From: Streptococcus parasanguinis
Lineage (GTDB): Bacteria > Bacillota > Bacilli > Lactobacillales > Streptococcaceae
DNA: 64,000 nucleotides
Assembly (NCBI RefSeq): GCF_019929185.1
Contig: NZ_JAHZPC010000001.1
Location: forward strand, 1 to 64,000
Reading direction: 5' to 3'
The translations under genes and the position numbers were made by a program. The notes beneath the pieces are model-generated. The model was given only the letters and a program-made list of their open reading frames with translations. It was not told the DNA's origin and did no database searches. How positions within the stretch are numbered: the stretch's first letter is position 1; the number at the start of each line of letters is the position of its first letter. Shown here piece by piece: positions 19,615 to 29,728 of this stretch.

Positions 19615-20370
19615 ATGGCAAAAACATTTGAATACAGCATGAAAATTCCGTTTGATATGAGTGATGTCAATGGTTATATTAAGATTCCCCAATTGATCTT
19701 GCTGTCTTTACAGGTATCGGGCATGCAATCGATTGAGCTGGGTATGAGTGATATGTACATTTTAGAGAACTACAACCTGGTCTGGATTATCACGGATTAC
19801 AATATGAAGATCGAGCGTCTCCCTGTTTTTGATGAGAAAATCACTATCGAAACCTATGCCAAGAGTCACAATCGCCTTTTCTGCTACCGGGCTTTTAATA
19901 TCAAGGACGGAGCAGGAAATACCATCATTGAGATGGTCGCGACCTTTGTCTTGATGGATCGGGATACGCGCAAGGTTCATCCTGTTATGAGTGAAATCAC
20001 GGATCCCTTTGACTCTGAATTTTCAAAAACCATGCTCCGCGGTCCCCGTTTCAAAGAATTAGAAGGCGGCGTCGAACAAGAATACCGGGTTCGGTTTTAC
20101 GACTTGGATATGAACGGACATGTCAACAATAGCAAGTACTTGGACTGGGTTTTTGAGGTGATGGGAGCAGACTTCTTGACCCATCATATCCCTAAAAAAG
20201 TTCATCTAAAATATGTCAAAGAAGTGCTAGCAGGAGGTCTCATCACCTCTCAATATGAACAAGAGGGCTTGAAAACTCAGCACCAAATTACTTCAGATAG
20301 TCAGATCAATGCCCAAGCTGAAATTGAGTGGGAAGAAGTAGAAGAAAAGGGTTGGAATTATGGAAAGTAG
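19615..20370 (+). CDS. Acyl-ACP thioesterase (FatA/FatB-like, double hotdog)
   Basis: A 251-residue cytoplasmic protein of the acyl-ACP thioesterase family, with two hotdog repeats (about 1-130 and 145-250). The YDLDMNGHVNNSKYLDW stretch is the conserved second-domain motif with the catalytic Asn/His. It releases fatty acids from acyl carrier protein; in streptococci this may tune membrane acyl chains. It lies 3 bp after hemW and overlaps the next gene by 11 bp, so the genes form an operon. Confidence 0.86.
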   Translation: MAKTFEYSMKIPFDMSDVNGYIKIPQLILLSLQVSGMQSIELGMSDMYILENYNLVWIITDYNMKIERLPVFDEKITIETYAKSHNRLFCYRAFNIKDGAGNTIIEMVATFVLMDRDTRKVHPVMSEITDPFDSEFSKTMLRGPRFKELEGGVEQEYRVRFYDLDMNGHVNNSKYLDWVFEVMGADFLTHHIPKKVHLKYVKEVLAGGLITSQYEQEGLKTQHQITSDSQINAQAEIEWEEVEEKGWNYGK

Positions 20371-21046
20371 AAGATTAAAAAATAAAAAACAGGAACTTGA
20401 AAGCTATCAAAAACGGGTTGTGGCCTATGCCAAGCGTCAAAAGAACCCTTTGTACATGTTGGGAGATTGGCTCTTGACTCTTTGTGCTTTGGGCATCATC
20501 CTGGTAGAGGAAATTTATAAATTTTTCCGCTATCGCTTGAATTTAGAGAGTTTTAATCGCTTTTTAAGAGAAGATATACGCTGGTATCGGGTCTGGATCC
20601 ATTTCACCTTGGCCTTTCTTTTACCGGTCATGATCTTCTCGATTGGGATTACTAGCCAATCAGGATCCTTCTGGTCCAATTTCTATCACCGCTTGTCTCA
20701 AGGCGTGCTCTTTAGCACGACAGTCAGCCTCGCTGCGACCTTGGTGACGGATTTTGTGGAGAATTTGCAACCAGAAACTAAGTCTGACGGGAAAAATCGG
20801 AGCACTAAACGCACGGTTTATCAAATCAGTGTGGATCAGGCAACCGTGATAGGCTTGTTATTGACCATTGTGATCCTCATGGTAGCATCCTTCTTGTTCA
20901 CCCAATCGGGAAGTCAAGGGATTAATTTTACAGGTTTGGTGTTACAATTTGTCCTCTATGCTGGAGCATTGCTCTTATATGGTTCTGGTGGACGAGTCGA
21001 TGCAGAGAAGTTTCATGAAGAAGCTGACACAGAAAGGGAAGAATAA
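20360..21046 (+). CDS. Uncharacterised membrane protein
   Basis: I do not recognise this 228-residue protein. It has a charged N-terminus (MESRRLKNKKQELESYQ), about four to five hydrophobic segments (near 35-55, 80-100, 115-135, 165-185 and 190-210), an acidic C-terminal tail and a charged loop near 140-155. The ATG overlaps the end of the thioesterase gene and its stop is followed immediately by the HAD gene, so it is translated within the hemW operon. A role in the envelope is possible but unsupported. Confidence 0.75.
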   Translation: MESRRLKNKKQELESYQKRVVAYAKRQKNPLYMLGDWLLTLCALGIILVEEIYKFFRYRLNLESFNRFLREDIRWYRVWIHFTLAFLLPVMIFSIGITSQSGSFWSNFYHRLSQGVLFSTTVSLAATLVTDFVENLQPETKSDGKNRSTKRTVYQISVDQATVIGLLLTIVILMVASFLFTQSGSQGINFTGLVLQFVLYAGALLLYGSGGRVDAEKFHEEADTEREE

Positions 21047-21817
21047 ATGCACTATAAGGGCTATTTGATTGATTTGGATGGCACTATTTACAAAGGAAAA
21101 TCACGAATTCCTGCAGGAGAAGCTTTTGTTCATGAACTGCAGGCGCGTGAGATTCCCTATCTCTTTGTGACCAACAATACAACCCGCACACCAGAGACTG
21201 TTCGGGATATGCTGGCCACTCATTTCAATATTGAAACCCCAGTTTCGACTATCTATACAGCTACCCTTGCGACCATTGACTACATGAATGACCAAAATTT
21301 GGGCAAAAAGGTCTATGTGATCGGAGAAGCGGGGCTCAAAGATGCTATTGAAGAAGCTGGCTATATCATGGATGAAGAAGCACCTGATTATGTGGTGATT
21401 GGACTGGATTGGCAAGTGGATTATGAGAAGTTTGCTCTTGCGACCTTGGCGATTCAAAAAGGAGCGCACTTTATTGGGACCAATCCGGACCTGAACATTC
21501 CAACAGAGCGTGGCTTGATGCCAGGAGCAGGATCCCTGATTGCCCTTGTCGAAGCAGCGACACGGGTCGAGCCAGTGATCATTGGGAAACCAAAGGCCAT
21601 CATCATGGATAAGGCTATTGAACATCTGGGGTTTGAAAGAGAAGAAGTCGTTATGGTAGGGGATAATTATCTAACAGATATTCGTGCTGGTATTGACAAT
21701 GGGATTCCAACCCTTTTGGTGACGACAGGTTTTACCAAACCAGAAGAAGTGCCGACCTTACCAATTGCACCGACACATGTTGTTTCCAGTTTAGCGGAGT
21801 GGGATTTTGATGCTTAG
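21047..21817 (+). CDS. HAD-superfamily phosphatase, NagD/YutF type
   Basis: A 256-residue cytoplasmic HAD hydrolase, class IIA, with motif [10 protein letters not shown] (nucleophile and acid/base aspartates), motif II in [10 protein letters not shown], and motif [10 protein letters not shown] near the C-terminus. Family members dephosphorylate nucleotides or sugar phosphates; the substrate here is unknown. It starts directly after the previous stop and overlaps the next gene by 8 bp. Confidence 0.88.
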   Translation: MHYKGYLIDLDGTIYKGKSRIPAGEAFVHELQAREIPYLFVTNNTTRTPETVRDMLATHFNIETPVSTIYTATLATIDYMNDQNLGKKVYVIGEAGLKDAIEEAGYIMDEEAPDYVVIGLDWQVDYEKFALATLAIQKGAHFIGTNPDLNIPTERGLMPGAGSLIALVEAATRVEPVIIGKPKAIIMDKAIEHLGFEREEVVMVGDNYLTDIRAGIDNGIPTLLVTTGFTKPEEVPTLPIAPTHVVSSLAEWDFDA

Positions 21818-22430
21818 AAGTTTGAAATCAATCAACCAATTTTTCTTTATCTTGTCAGCTACGATTCTTCTCACCATTGCTCTCGCTTGGGCCCTCTATC
21901 CCGTGGAGATTCATTGGTTGGGGATTCAAAGTCGAACTGGTTTTTCGGCTTCAGTCATCATGAAGAATTTTAATGTCTTGATGAACTATTTGACCAATCC
22001 TTTTCAATGGGTGTTGAAGATGCCTCAATTCCCCTCTTCAAAAAATGGTTTGCACCATTTTGAGGCTGTCAAGTACCTGTTTCATTTGCTGACGGTCGTT
22101 TTCTTGGTCACTCTACCTGGTTTTATCCATTTTATGCGGACAGTCGTCAAAAAAGGCTACCTGGCCTTGTACCGAAGTCTCTTCTTTTGGATGATGGTTT
22201 TACCAGTAGTGCTTGCAGTGATGACTGTTATAATTGGTTTTGATCAATTCTTTACGCTTTTTCATCAGGTCTTATTTGCTGGGGACAATACTTGGCTCTT
22301 TGATCCGCGCGTGGATTCGATTATTCTTGCATTACCAGAAGACTACTTTATGCATGCCTTTTTGATTTTCTTTGTCTTATACGAAGGAATGTGTGCGAGT
22401 TTTTATCTATTTTCTAGGAGGAAGAAATGA
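21810..22430 (+). CDS. TIGR01906/DUF1461-family membrane protein
   Basis: A 206-residue integral membrane protein with about four to five hydrophobic segments and a large extracellular loop after the first. The family is widespread in streptococci and lactobacilli with unknown function. The ATG at 21810 overlaps the end of the HAD gene; a TTG one codon earlier is less likely. The next gene overlaps its stop by 4 bp. Confidence 0.8.
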   Translation: MLRSLKSINQFFFILSATILLTIALAWALYPVEIHWLGIQSRTGFSASVIMKNFNVLMNYLTNPFQWVLKMPQFPSSKNGLHHFEAVKYLFHLLTVVFLVTLPGFIHFMRTVVKKGYLALYRSLFFWMMVLPVVLAVMTVIIGFDQFFTLFHQVLFAGDNTWLFDPRVDSIILALPEDYFMHAFLIFFVLYEGMCASFYLFSRRKK

Positions 22431-23410
22431 ACCAATACAACCGATTATTAGACCCTAAAAAAGATATAGGAAGGTATTCCGGGACCCTTGCCATTTATCT
22501 CTTGGTAATGACCTTGGTAACCGTCCTGTGGGAAGTCCTCCTTGGATTGACCATAGCAGGCTCTCTCAGAAAAGATCCAAGTCAAGTAACGGAAAAACTC
22601 AATGCCCTGAATGTTTGGGCTGGTATTCCCTACCTTATCTCTATTTCCATTGGACTCTTTCTCTTTAATGCCTATCGCAAGAAGGCCCTTTATAAATATG
22701 ATCTTAAGCACAAGGGACGTAAGATGACTCTTTCAGTCTTCTTTATTCTTCTCGCCTTTCTTGGCTTTTCTCAAGTCTTTTCATCTGTGATGACACAAGT
22801 GATTGAGCGCATGTTTGAGACCATTGGCCTTCATTCTCCAACACCCGATCTAGGTGATACGATTGAGCGATCATGGACCATGCTCTTGTATGCTGGATTT
22901 TTTGGTCCTATCACAGAGGAATTCTTCTTCCGTGGGGCCGGCTTGCGAGGCTTGGAACGGTATGGCAAAATCTTTGCCATTGTCATGACGGCTATTTTAT
23001 TCGGCCTCTTCCATGCTAATTTTGACCAGCTCTTTTTCGCAGGTATCATTGGTCTAGGATTCGGCTACATTGCCTTTGAATACAATATCTGGTGGGCAAT
23101 TTTCTATCACATTTTCAATAACTTTGTCATTTCCCAAGGCTTGCATTATGTAGCTTATCATGTGGACGAGGGACTAGCGAATTGGCTCCAAATTGGTGTT
23201 TTAGCCATTGGTTCCATTGTCATGATAGTGGTTCTTGCGACCAAATGGCCAGCTATCAAGGCTTATATTCAGGCCAATAAACCACAGCCAGGAGTTTTCC
23301 AGCGTGCCCTCGCTTCCTTCTGGTTCTGGTTCTTCGTGCTATTCACTATCCTGATGTCTATTGTTCCTTATGTGATTCCGCTCTTCCAGATGGCTAATCT
23401 CAAAGGATAA
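22427..23410 (+). CDS. CPBP-family intramembrane glutamic protease homologue
   Basis: A 327-residue polytopic membrane protein. The three CPBP/Abi motifs are present: ITEEFFFRG (EExxxR) near residue 165, LFGLFHANF (FxxxH) near 190 and FYHIFNNF (HxxxN) near 225. Such proteins are Rce1-like membrane proteases; in streptococci some are bacteriocin self-immunity proteins, but no bacteriocin genes are nearby. It is the last gene of the hemW operon. The C-terminus has two further hydrophobic segments beyond the catalytic core. Confidence 0.87.
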   Translation: MNQYNRLLDPKKDIGRYSGTLAIYLLVMTLVTVLWEVLLGLTIAGSLRKDPSQVTEKLNALNVWAGIPYLISISIGLFLFNAYRKKALYKYDLKHKGRKMTLSVFFILLAFLGFSQVFSSVMTQVIERMFETIGLHSPTPDLGDTIERSWTMLLYAGFFGPITEEFFFRGAGLRGLERYGKIFAIVMTAILFGLFHANFDQLFFAGIIGLGFGYIAFEYNIWWAIFYHIFNNFVISQGLHYVAYHVDEGLANWLQIGVLAIGSIVMIVVLATKWPAIKAYIQANKPQPGVFQRALASFWFWFFVLFTILMSIVPYVIPLFQMANLKG

Positions 23411-23568
23411 AGATTATCGATTGCTAGTAAAGGGGGATCCTTTTAGATCTCTCTTTTTTGCTATGAAAAAGGGCAAGTGAAGATAAAGGATTGAGGATGA
23501 GGGTCTGATATATAATTTAAAAATTATTTTTAACTTGGTGAAGGTGGATAATAATACAAACATATTAG

Positions 23569-23593
23569 AGAGAGGCCAAGACCTCTCTTTTTT
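23569..23593 (+). terminator. Terminator abutting the uvrC promoter
   Basis: AGAGAGG/CCTCTCT stem followed by six T. Its T run runs directly into TGCTATAAT, the uvrC extended -10, so upstream transcripts stop just where uvrC transcription starts. Confidence 0.85.
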
Positions 23594-23601
23594 GCTATAA
23601 T
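23593..23601 (+). promoter_or_regulatory. Extended -10 promoter of uvrC, leaderless arrangement
   Basis: TGCTATAAT ends 7 bases before the ATG at 23609. The intervening TAGAGAG is too close to act as a ribosome site for a transcript that starts there. Confidence 0.72.
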
Positions 23602-23608
23602 AGAGAGT

Positions 23609-25441
23609 ATGAATAACTTGATTAAATCCAAGCTCGAGCTCTTGCCGACGAGTCCGGGCTGTTACATTCACAAAGATAAGAACGGTACCATCATCTATGT
23701 GGGGAAGGCCAAGAATCTTCGCAATCGGGTGCGGTCCTATTTCAGAGGGAGCCACGATACCAAGACGGAAGCGCTGGTATCTGAGATTGTGGATTTTGAG
23801 TTTATCGTCACCGAGTCCAATATTGAGGCCTTGCTTCTTGAGATCAACCTCATCAAGGAGAATAAGCCCAAGTACAATATCATGCTCAAGGACGACAAGT
23901 CCTATCCCTTCATCAAGATTACCAATGAGCGCTATCCGCGTCTGATTATCACGCGCCAGGTCAAAAAGGATGGCGGGCTCTATTTCGGTCCCTATCCGGA
24001 TGTAGGGGCGGCCAATGAGATCAAGCGACTTTTAGACCGAATTTTCCCATTCCGCAAGTGTACCAATCCGCCTTCCAAGGTCTGCTTTTACTACCATCTA
24101 GGGCAGTGTATGGCCCACACGGTCTGCCATAAGGATGAGGCCTATTTCAAGGGCATGGCTCAGGAGGTTTCTGATTTCCTCAAGGGGCAGGATGACAAGA
24201 TTATCGATGAGCTCAAGCTCAAGATGACTACGGCTGCGCAAAACATGGAATTCGAGCGGGCAGCCGAGTATAGGGATCTGATCCAGGCCATCGGGACCCT
24301 GCGGACCAAACAGCGGGTCATGGCCAAGGATTTGCAGAACCGGGATGTCTTTGGCTATTACGTAGACAAGGGCTGGATGTGTGTGCAGGTCTTCTTTGTC
24401 CGTCAGGGCAAGCTGATCGAGCGGGATGTCAACCTCTTCCCTTACTACAATGATCCGGACGAGGATTTCTTGACCTATGTAGGGCAGTTTTACCAGGAGA
24501 AATCTCACCTGATCCCCAATGAAATCCTGATCCCTCAAGATATCGATGAGGAAGCGGTCAAGGCCCTAGTGAATACCAAGGTCCTCAAGCCCCAACGTGG
24601 GGAGAAGAAGCAGTTGGTCAATCTAGCCATCAAGAATGCGCGTGTCAGTCTGGAGCAGAAGTTCAATCTCCTTGAAAAATCCATGGAAAAGACCCAATGT
24701 GCCATTGAAAATCTTGGAAAACTCCTGCAAATTCCAACTCCTGTGCGCATTGAATCCTTTGACAACTCCAACATCATGGGGACCAGTCCGGTTTCAGCCA
24801 TGGTGGTCTTTGTCAATGGGAAGCCAAGTAAAAAGGACTACCGCAAGTACAAGATCAAGACCGTTGTCGGACCAGATGACTATGCCAGCATGCGGGAGGT
24901 CATTCGCAGACGCTACAGTCGGGTCATGCGGGATGGCTTGACGCCACCAGATCTAATCGTCATCGATGGGGGTCAGGGCCAGGTTAATGTCGCTAAGCAA
25001 GTCATCCAAGAAGAGTTTGGGCTGGACATTCCCATCGCAGGCCTGCAAAAGAATGACAAGCACCAAACCCATGAATTGCTCTTCGGTGATCCTCTCCAAG
25101 TCATCGAACTTTCTCGAACCTCGCAGGAATTTTTCCTCCTGCAACGGATCCAGGATGAGGTCCACCGTTTCGCCATCACCTTCCACCGCCAGCTTCGGTC
25201 TAAGAATTCCTTCTCCTCCCAGCTGGATGGGATCGAAGGCTTGGGACCAAAACGCAAGCAGTTGCTGATGAAACACTTCAAGTCACTGACCAAGATCAAA
25301 GAGGCCACTGTAGATGAAATTGTCACAGTCGGTGTTCCGCGAGCAGTCGCGGAGGCAGTGCAAGCCAAGCTCCATCAAGGAAAACAAGAAGAAGAAAGTC
25401 CATTGATGGAAGTGGCGGAGCCCTCCCAAGGATTTAAGTAA
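23609..25441 (+). CDS. uvrC: Excinuclease ABC subunit C
   Basis: The 610-residue nuclease of nucleotide excision repair; it cuts on both sides of the lesion after recruitment by UvrB. It has an N-terminal GIY-YIG domain ([25 protein letters not shown]), a UVR motif near 200-235, the RNase H-like 5' endonuclease domain (about 370-540) and C-terminal helix-hairpin-helix repeats (about 550-595). It is transcribed alone between two terminators and predicted to be leaderless. It uses more GC-rich codons (CTC, AAG, GCC) than the lac genes. Confidence 0.95.
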   Translation: MNNLIKSKLELLPTSPGCYIHKDKNGTIIYVGKAKNLRNRVRSYFRGSHDTKTEALVSEIVDFEFIVTESNIEALLLEINLIKENKPKYNIMLKDDKSYPFIKITNERYPRLIITRQVKKDGGLYFGPYPDVGAANEIKRLLDRIFPFRKCTNPPSKVCFYYHLGQCMAHTVCHKDEAYFKGMAQEVSDFLKGQDDKIIDELKLKMTTAAQNMEFERAAEYRDLIQAIGTLRTKQRVMAKDLQNRDVFGYYVDKGWMCVQVFFVRQGKLIERDVNLFPYYNDPDEDFLTYVGQFYQEKSHLIPNEILIPQDIDEEAVKALVNTKVLKPQRGEKKQLVNLAIKNARVSLEQKFNLLEKSMEKTQCAIENLGKLLQIPTPVRIESFDNSNIMGTSPVSAMVVFVNGKPSKKDYRKYKIKTVVGPDDYASMREVIRRRYSRVMRDGLTPPDLIVIDGGQGQVNVAKQVIQEEFGLDIPIAGLQKNDKHQTHELLFGDPLQVIELSRTSQEFFLLQRIQDEVHRFAITFHRQLRSKNSFSSQLDGIEGLGPKRKQLLMKHFKSLTKIKEATVDEIVTVGVPRAVAEAVQAKLHQGKQEEESPLMEVAEPSQGFK

Positions 25442-25445
25442 TTTC

Positions 25446-25471
25446 ACCATCCATTTTCATGGATGGTTTTT
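25446..25471 (+). terminator. Terminator after uvrC
   Basis: ACCATCCA/TGGATGGT stem and T run, 5 bp after the stop codon. Confidence 0.9.
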
Positions 25472-25489
25472 ACGTTTTACTCTTAATTT

Positions 25490-25498
25490 TGTTATACT
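25490..25498 (+). promoter_or_regulatory. Extended -10 promoter of the phosphoesterase gene
   Basis: TGTTATACT, 38 bases upstream of the ATG at 25537, with GAGGTG as ribosome site. Confidence 0.6.
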
Positions 25499-25536
25499 AG
25501 ATTCAAATCTAATTAAATTTCAAATGAGGTGTAATA

Positions 25537-26379
25537 ATGAACCATCGAATCGCTATTATTTCTGATATCCACGGAGATACGACTGCCCTCAAGGCAGTGA
25601 TTGCGGATGCGCGTGCTCTAGGCGCGACGGAATACTGGCTTTTAGGAGACGTTTTGCTACCGGGGCCTGGAAGAGAGGACCTTTTTGAGTTGCTGGATGC
25701 AATTCCCATTACAGCAGCTGTTCGAGGAAATTGGGACGATTGTGTCCTAGAGGCCTTGGATGGCGAGTACGGGTTAGAGGATCCGCAGGAGATCCAACTT
25801 CTTCGCCTCACTCAGTACCTCATGGAAGGATTGGATCCTAAGCGGATCGATTGGCTTCGTTCCCTTCCATTGGTAGAGAAGAAGGAGGTCAATGGCATTC
25901 GTTTTTCACTGACCCACAACTTGCCAGAAAAGAATTATGGTGGAGATTTGCGTCCAGCTAATGCGACGGAGAACTTTGACCAACTGCTGGATGATCAGAC
26001 GGATCTGGCGATCTACGGTCATGTCCACAAGCAGTTGCTTCGCTATGGCAGTCAGGGCCAGCAGATCCTCAATCCGGGGACTATTGGCATGCCTTATTTT
26101 GACTGGGAACCAATTCAAAACCACAGAGCTCAATATGCTCTGATCGATGTCGAAGAAGATGGGGTGACCAACCTGCAATTTCGTAAGGTGGCCTATGACT
26201 ATGAAGCAGAGCTCCAAGATGCTAAGGACAAAGATCTTCCTTTTATTGAGATGTACGAAGAATTGAGACGCGAGGATAACTATCGGGGCCATAACATCGA
26301 GCTCCTAACTAGCTTAATTGAGAAATACGGTTATGCCAAAGAAGTAGCTGACTATTTCAATCTTTCCAATGAATCATAG
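25537..26379 (+). CDS. Metallophosphoesterase (YfcE/DevT-like)
   Basis: A 280-residue cytoplasmic calcineurin-like phosphoesterase with the metal-binding motifs in order: SDIHGD near residue 8, GDVLLPG near 36, GNWDD near 66 and YGHVHK near 160. The last 80 residues form a helical extension not required for the core fold. The substrate is unknown; relatives act on cyclic or bis-phosphate nucleotides. It is monocistronic, with its own promoter and terminator. Confidence 0.86.
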   Translation: MNHRIAIISDIHGDTTALKAVIADARALGATEYWLLGDVLLPGPGREDLFELLDAIPITAAVRGNWDDCVLEALDGEYGLEDPQEIQLLRLTQYLMEGLDPKRIDWLRSLPLVEKKEVNGIRFSLTHNLPEKNYGGDLRPANATENFDQLLDDQTDLAIYGHVHKQLLRYGSQGQQILNPGTIGMPYFDWEPIQNHRAQYALIDVEEDGVTNLQFRKVAYDYEAELQDAKDKDLPFIEMYEELRREDNYRGHNIELLTSLIEKYGYAKEVADYFNLSNES

Positions 26380-26407
26380 GTGGATCTCTTGTGTATTCAA
26401 CCTATAA

Positions 26408-26445
26408 AAAAGAAGCGGAACTTCAAAATGTCCGCTTCTTTTTTC
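26408..26445 (+). terminator. Terminator after the phosphoesterase gene
   Basis: AGAAGCGGA/TCCGCTTCT stem followed by TTTTTT. Confidence 0.9.
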
Positions 26446-26486
26446 ACAATCTTAGGCTGTAAAACCCTGCAAGCTCTTTCATTTTG

Positions 26487-26495
26487 TGTTAAAAT
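26487..26495 (+). promoter_or_regulatory. Extended -10 promoter of the nitroreductase gene
   Basis: TGTTAAAAT, 32 bases before the ATG, with GGAAGAAG as ribosome site. Confidence 0.6.
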
Positions 26496-26527
26496 AGGAG
26501 TAACAGAAATAGAAAAGGAAGAAGCTT

Positions 26528-27133
26528 ATGAAATTTCTAGAGCTCAATAAAAAACGCCATGCGATCAAGCATTTCACTGACCAACCGGTCGATCCAAAGG
26601 ATGTACGGACTGCTATTGAGATCGCAACCTTGGCCCCTAGTGCCCACAATAGCCAGCCTTGGAAATTTGTGGTCGTTCGTCAAAAAAATGCGGAATTGGC
26701 AAAATTAGCCTATGGTGCAAACTACGATCAAGTCATGGAAGCACCTGTGACCATCGCCCTCTTTACAGATACCGATTTGCAAAAACGGGCTCGCAAGATT
26801 GCGCGTGTCGGTGGGGTGAAAAACTTCACAGACGAGCAGTTGCAATACTTTATGCAAAATCTTCCTGCTGAATTTGCGCGCTATGATGCCCAACAAACAA
26901 GTGATTACTTGGCTTTGAATGCCGGTCTTGTGGCTATGAACTTGGTACTTGCTTTGACGGACCAAGGCATTGGAACCAATATTATCTTGGGATTTGATAA
27001 ATCAAAAATCAATGAAGTATTGGACATCGAAGAGCGTTTCCGTCCGGAAGTCTTGATTACGGTTGGCTATGCCGCTGAAAAAGTAGAGCCAAGCTATCGC
27101 TTACCAGTGGACGAAATCATTGACAAACGCTAA
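26528..27133 (+). CDS. Nitroreductase-family FMN oxidoreductase
   Basis: A 201-residue cytoplasmic flavoprotein of the nitroreductase family. The N-terminal FLELNKKRHAIKHF and the APSAHNSQPWKF motif bind FMN, and the C-terminal VGYAAEK matches the family. It reduces nitro compounds or quinones with NAD(P)H; the natural substrate is unknown. It stands 34 bp before pepV, with which it is probably co-transcribed. Confidence 0.88.
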   Translation: MKFLELNKKRHAIKHFTDQPVDPKDVRTAIEIATLAPSAHNSQPWKFVVVRQKNAELAKLAYGANYDQVMEAPVTIALFTDTDLQKRARKIARVGGVKNFTDEQLQYFMQNLPAEFARYDAQQTSDYLALNAGLVAMNLVLALTDQGIGTNIILGFDKSKINEVLDIEERFRPEVLITVGYAAEKVEPSYRLPVDEIIDKR

Positions 27134-27167
27134 GCCATTTAGCAAATAGAAGATCGAGGAGGAATTC

Positions 27168-28574
27168 ATGACAACAGTTGACTTTAAAGCAGAAGTAGAA
27201 AAACGTCGCGATGAGATGATGGCTGACCTATACAGCCTCTTGGAAATCAATTCTGAACGCGATGACAGCAAGGCAGATGCGGAGCATCCTTTTGGACCTG
27301 GTCCTGTAAAAGCTCTTGAAAAATTCTTGGAAATTGCCAAGCGTGATGGCTATGAAACTAAGAATGTCGACAATTATGCCGGTCACTTTACCTTTGGTGA
27401 AGGAGAAGAAGAGCTTGGAATCTTTGCCCATATGGACGTCGTGCCTGCTGGTAGTGGCTGGAAGACGGATCCCTACAAACCAGAAATTATCGATGGCAAG
27501 CTCTATGCGCGTGGTTCGTCTGATGATAAAGGGCCTACAATGGCCTGCTACTATGGTTTGAAGATCATTAAAGACCTAGGACTCCCTGTTTCTAAGCGCG
27601 TGCGCTTTGTTGTCGGTACGGATGAAGAATCAGGATGGGGCGACATGGATTACTATTTCAAACATGTCGGACTTCCTGAGCCAGATTTTGGCTTCTCACC
27701 AGATGCGGAATTCCCAATCATCAATGGGGAAAAAGGAAACATCACTGAGTACCTTCATTTTGGAAATGACAACACAGGAAGTGCCCATCTTCATAGCTTT
27801 ACAGGTGGCCTTCGTGAAAACATGGTGCCAGAGTCAGCGACTGCAGTCGTTTCTGGACAACTTCCAGATCTTGCTGGCCTCTTAGATGCCTTTGCCAAGG
27901 AACACCAGCTTCAGTATGAAATCTCAACCGTGGATGAAGAAACCTATACCGTTACGATTATTGGGAAATCGGCTCACGGATCAACTCCTGAAGATGGGAT
28001 CAATGGTGCAACCTACTTAGCGCTCTTGTTGAACCAATTTGATTTTGGTGGCGCTGCTAAGGCTTACCTTCATGTGACAGCTTCGCTTCTTCACGAAGAT
28101 TTTGCCGGTGAAAAATTAGGTATTGCCCATACAGATGCCAAAATGGGACCATTGAGCATGAATGCAGGTGTCTTCCATTTTGATGAAAGCCAAGCAGACA
28201 ACACTATTGCCCTCAATATCCGTTACCCTCAAGGTACAGATCCTGAAACCATCAAATCCACCCTTGAAAAGATCGAAGGAGTGGCTACAGTAAGCTTGTC
28301 AGCCCACGGTCACACACCTCACTATGTTCCGATGGATGATGAATTGGTATCCACCCTCTTGCGTGTTTACGAAAAACAAACGGGTCTCAAAGGACATGAA
28401 CAAGTGATCGGTGGTGGTACCTTTGGTCGTCTCTTGAAACGTGGGGTTGCCTTTGGTGCTATGTTCCCAGACTATGTCAATACTATGCACCAAGCTAATG
28501 AGTTCGCAGATGTTGAAGATCTCTATCGAGCAGCAGCTATTTACGCAGAAGCCATCTATGAACTAATCAAATAA
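27168..28574 (+). CDS. pepV: Dipeptidase PepV (M20 family)
   Basis: A 468-residue cytoplasmic zinc dipeptidase that releases amino acids from dipeptides. Metal-binding motifs are visible: [10 protein letters not shown] near residue 85, SSDDKGP near 117 and TDEESGWGD near 150, with a late GGGTFGR segment near 420. The lid domain occupies the middle third. A strong GAGGAGG site precedes the ATG. It ends in a clear terminator. Confidence 0.93.
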   Translation: MTTVDFKAEVEKRRDEMMADLYSLLEINSERDDSKADAEHPFGPGPVKALEKFLEIAKRDGYETKNVDNYAGHFTFGEGEEELGIFAHMDVVPAGSGWKTDPYKPEIIDGKLYARGSSDDKGPTMACYYGLKIIKDLGLPVSKRVRFVVGTDEESGWGDMDYYFKHVGLPEPDFGFSPDAEFPIINGEKGNITEYLHFGNDNTGSAHLHSFTGGLRENMVPESATAVVSGQLPDLAGLLDAFAKEHQLQYEISTVDEETYTVTIIGKSAHGSTPEDGINGATYLALLLNQFDFGGAAKAYLHVTASLLHEDFAGEKLGIAHTDAKMGPLSMNAGVFHFDESQADNTIALNIRYPQGTDPETIKSTLEKIEGVATVSLSAHGHTPHYVPMDDELVSTLLRVYEKQTGLKGHEQVIGGGTFGRLLKRGVAFGAMFPDYVNTMHQANEFADVEDLYRAAAIYAEAIYELIK

Positions 28575-28579
28575 TCTAC

Positions 28580-28610
28580 TACTCGGCCAGTTTTTCTGGC
28601 TGAGTTTTTC
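28580..28610 (+). terminator. Terminator after pepV
   Basis: ACTCGGCCAG/CTGGCTGAGT stem (one G-U pair) with T tail. Confidence 0.88.
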
Positions 28611-28626
28611 CATAGAAGGAGGACTT

Positions 28627-29211
28627 ATGTCAACGATTGAAAGCATTAAACAAGCCATTATGGCAGATCCTCAAAATAAAGAATATACAGAGAAAGGGAT
28701 CGAGCCACTCTTTGCAGCCCCAAAGACAGCTCGTATCAATATTATCGGACAAGCTCCAGGGATGAAGACAGAAGAAGCTGGTATTTACTGGAAGGATAAG
28801 AGTGGTGACCGCCTGCGCGAATGGTTAGGAGTTGACGAAGACACCTTTTATAATTCTGGTTTGTTTGCGGTCATCCCCATGGACTTTTATTTCCCAGGGC
28901 ATGGAAAATCTGGTGACCTTCCACCTCGCAAAGGCTTTGCGGAAAAGTGGCACCCTCAACTTCTCAAGGAGTGTCCGGATATTGAATTGACCCTCTTAAT
29001 TGGACAATATGCCCAAGCATACTACCTTCATGAAAAGGTTAGTGGCAAGGTAACCGAACGGGTTCACCATTTTAAAGATTATTTGCCAACCTATTTTCCA
29101 CTTGTTCACCCTTCCCCTCGCAATCAAATCTGGATGGCTAAAAATCCTTGGTTTGAGGCAGAAGTGGTCCCAGAATTGCAAACCTTAGTACAAGAGATCA
29201 TTCAAAAATAA
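28627..29211 (+). CDS. Uracil-DNA glycosylase-family protein
   Basis: A 194-residue protein of the uracil-DNA glycosylase superfamily, related to the small family-4-like proteins of Firmicutes rather than to Ung. Motif A is IIGQAPGMKTEEAG and motif C is VHPSPRN. No iron-sulfur cysteine set is visible. It probably acts in base excision or on modified bases, but activity is not certain. It begins a three-gene run with the YbaK-like and rhodanese genes, spacings 12-13 bp, each with its own ribosome site. Confidence 0.82.
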   Translation: MSTIESIKQAIMADPQNKEYTEKGIEPLFAAPKTARINIIGQAPGMKTEEAGIYWKDKSGDRLREWLGVDEDTFYNSGLFAVIPMDFYFPGHGKSGDLPPRKGFAEKWHPQLLKECPDIELTLLIGQYAQAYYLHEKVSGKVTERVHHFKDYLPTYFPLVHPSPRNQIWMAKNPWFEAEVVPELQTLVQEIIQK

Positions 29212-29223
29212 AGGAGAGCGAAG

Positions 29224-29715
29224 ATGGATCCTTATCAACAAGTTAAAGAAAAATTAGATGAGTTGGGAATTTCATTTGATGTGGTGGAACACCCACCTGC
29301 ATTTACGACGGAGCAGGCGGATTCTTATATTGAAGGCTTAGAAGGTATCCGGACTAAGACCATGTTTTTGACCAACAAGAAGAAAACCCAATACTATCTG
29401 CTCATCATGGATGACCAGAAGCCATTGGATATGGATGATTTCAAAGAGCAAGTGGAAGCCAACCGGATCCGCATGGCTTCAGCAGATTCTTTAGCTGAAA
29501 AAATGCAATTACCGCCAGGAACAGTTTCTCCATTTGGTTTATTGAACAATGAAGAAAAAGATATTCGAGTCTATTTCGATAAAGACATTGTGTCAGAGGA
29601 GATCATGACCTTTCATCCCAATACCAACGAAAAAACGATCTTTATTAAAACCCAAGACTTGTTCCGATTTTTAGAGTCAATTGACTTTAGCTATCAAATT
29701 CTAACCCTTCCATAA
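29224..29715 (+). CDS. YbaK/EbsC-type (mis)aminoacyl-tRNA deacylase
   Basis: A 163-residue cytoplasmic protein of the YbaK/ProX deacylase family, which clears mischarged tRNAs such as Ala- or Cys-tRNA(Pro). The N-terminal VVEHPPAFTTEQAD and the KTMFLTNKKKTQYYLLIM strand fit the ProX (PrdX) branch, with the usual lysine in KTMFL. It may also have another hydrolytic role. It is the middle gene of a three-gene cluster. Confidence 0.86.
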   Translation: MDPYQQVKEKLDELGISFDVVEHPPAFTTEQADSYIEGLEGIRTKTMFLTNKKKTQYYLLIMDDQKPLDMDDFKEQVEANRIRMASADSLAEKMQLPPGTVSPFGLLNNEEKDIRVYFDKDIVSEEIMTFHPNTNEKTIFIKTQDLFRFLESIDFSYQILTLP

Positions 29716-29728
29716 CAAAGGAGAAATC

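Noticed and set aside
22427-23410. Bacteriocin immunity protein
   Set aside because: CPBP motifs are present, but there is no bacteriocin or leader-peptidase gene nearby; only the protease-family assignment is kept.
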